A DNA stretch of 64,000 nucleotides from Streptomyces sp. 135 (GTDB lineage Bacteria > Actinomycetota > Actinomycetes > Streptomycetales > Streptomycetaceae), in NCBI RefSeq assembly GCF_020026305.1, contig NZ_CP075691.1, forward strand, positions 2,232,001 through 2,296,000. The letters are read 5' to 3'. The position numbers and the translations under genes were made by a program. Shown here in pieces: positions 63,595-64,000 of the stretch. The notes under the pieces are model-generated. The model made no database searches. It was given only the letters and a program-made list of their open reading frames with translations, and was not told the DNA's origin. Positions within the stretch are counted from its first letter, which is position 1, and every line of letters begins with the position of its first letter.

Positions 63595-64000
63595 ATGATC
63601 AACGCAAAGGGTACGCACACGGACCGGCTGCGGAGGGGGCTGTCGGCCCCGGTGACGTACGGACTGATCGCCGTCTGCTGCCTGATCTTCGTGATCTCCC
63701 CGGTGTCCGGGCTCAACCCCTCCTACGGCACCGGCGATCAGCTGCTTACCGCGCAGCAGACCTACTTCGAGCGCTGGGGCGTGGTGCCCGCCGAGCTGTT
63801 CAGCGGCGTCCCGCGCGCCGCCCTCGGCCCGTTCACCGCGCTGTTCGTGCACGGCAGCTGGGTGCATCTGCTCGGGAACCTGCTGTTCCTGTACGTCTTC
63901 GGGGCCATGGTCGAGGAACGCATGGGGCACCTCCACTACGCGCTCTTCTACGTCACCTGCGGCTATCTGGCCCTGCTCGCCTACGCGGCGGCGCACGCGG
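63595..64000 (+). CDS. Rhomboid-family intramembrane protease (5' part only)
   Basis: The frame is open from ATG 63595 to the window edge (135 codons). It begins with a short basic arm and a membrane helix (VTYGLIAVCCLIFVISPVSG), then the rhomboid L1 loop and second helix with FVHGSWVHLLGNLLFLYVFGAMVEERMGHLHYALFYVTCGYLALLAY. The HxxxN pair (HGSW..HLLGN) is typical of active rhomboids; the catalytic GxSG Ser and His helices lie beyond the window. It is divergent from the zinc-ribbon gene. Confidence 0.9.
   Translation, partial: MINAKGTHTDRLRRGLSAPVTYGLIAVCCLIFVISPVSGLNPSYGTGDQLLTAQQTYFERWGVVPAELFSGVPRAALGPFTALFVHGSWVHLLGNLLFLYVFGAMVEERMGHLHYALFYVTCGYLALLAYAAAHA

Overview
The window is a block of core chromosome from a high-GC actinomycete, almost certainly a Streptomyces. 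Coding GC is very high, GTG and TTG starts are common, and the gene order is the one I know from Streptomyces coelicolor around SCO2085 to SCO2139. I see no insertion sequence, prophage, CRISPR array, rRNA or tRNA. Gene density is high and most intergenic gaps are under 250 bases.

Left end (1-10.4 kb, minus strand): the division and cell-wall (dcw) cluster, transcribed leftwards as rsmH, ftsL, ftsI, murE, murF, mraY, murD and ftsW (cut by the window edge). The mur genes are tightly coupled by short overlaps or gaps of a few bases. ftsL and ftsI read as one continuous frame here, which is abnormal and looks like the result of small indels. Next (10.8-17.0 kb) come a beta-carbonic-anhydrase-like gene, a MoxR / DUF58 / transglutaminase (TgpA-like) operon and a DUF3040 membrane protein, with a strong bidirectional terminator between the last two.

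17-29 kb: a methyltransferase; a HEPN-family protein; an operon of degenerate ABC ATPase, YhgE/Pip membrane protein and TetR regulator, with a near-perfect operator palindrome over its promoter; a DUF4126 protein; a phytoene-desaturase-like flavoprotein; a membrane protein with a long Tyr/Gln/Gly-rich tail; metF; thiE; an Rv2175c-like DNA-binding protein; and a flavoprotein reductase whose NAD-binding domain is disrupted. 29.4-31.8 kb: a TPP riboswitch followed by thiO-thiS-thiG.

31.8-49 kb: a PASTA Ser/Thr kinase; endonuclease IV; a Mo-cofactor oxidoreductase; bfr and bfd, convergent, with an iron box upstream of bfd; class II DAHP synthase; a divergent TetR / DUF2867 pair; a trp leader peptide with three tandem Trp codons and an attenuator-type hairpin ahead of a fused TrpE-TrpG anthranilate synthase; a D-2-hydroxyacid dehydrogenase; phosphofructokinase; a DesK-type two-component system; an acyltransferase; an alpha/beta hydrolase; a membrane protein; and an EEP hydrolase.

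49-64 kb: ROK glucokinase and its DUF5304 neighbour (SCO2126/SCO2127 equivalents); an ArsA-like ATPase; an SRPBCC protein; a metallophosphoesterase; a long-chain acyl-CoA ligase; a PimB-like glycosyltransferase; a GT87-type mannosyltransferase; a HExxH lipoprotein; two tandem NlpC/P60 hydrolases; a NYN ribonuclease-like protein; a small zinc ribbon; and the start of a rhomboid protease. From memory, the run from dcw through metF-like, Rv2175c, kinase, DAHP synthase, acyltransferase, ArsA, SRPBCC, FadD15, PimB' and NlpC/P60 parallels Mycobacterium tuberculosis Rv2150c-Rv2190c. That makes the window an old actinobacterial envelope and central-metabolism neighbourhood rather than an accessory island. 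The best leads for something undescribed are the degenerate ABC/YhgE/TetR operon, the ftsL-ftsI junction, the structured region before the MoxR operon, and the Tyr-rich-tail membrane protein.
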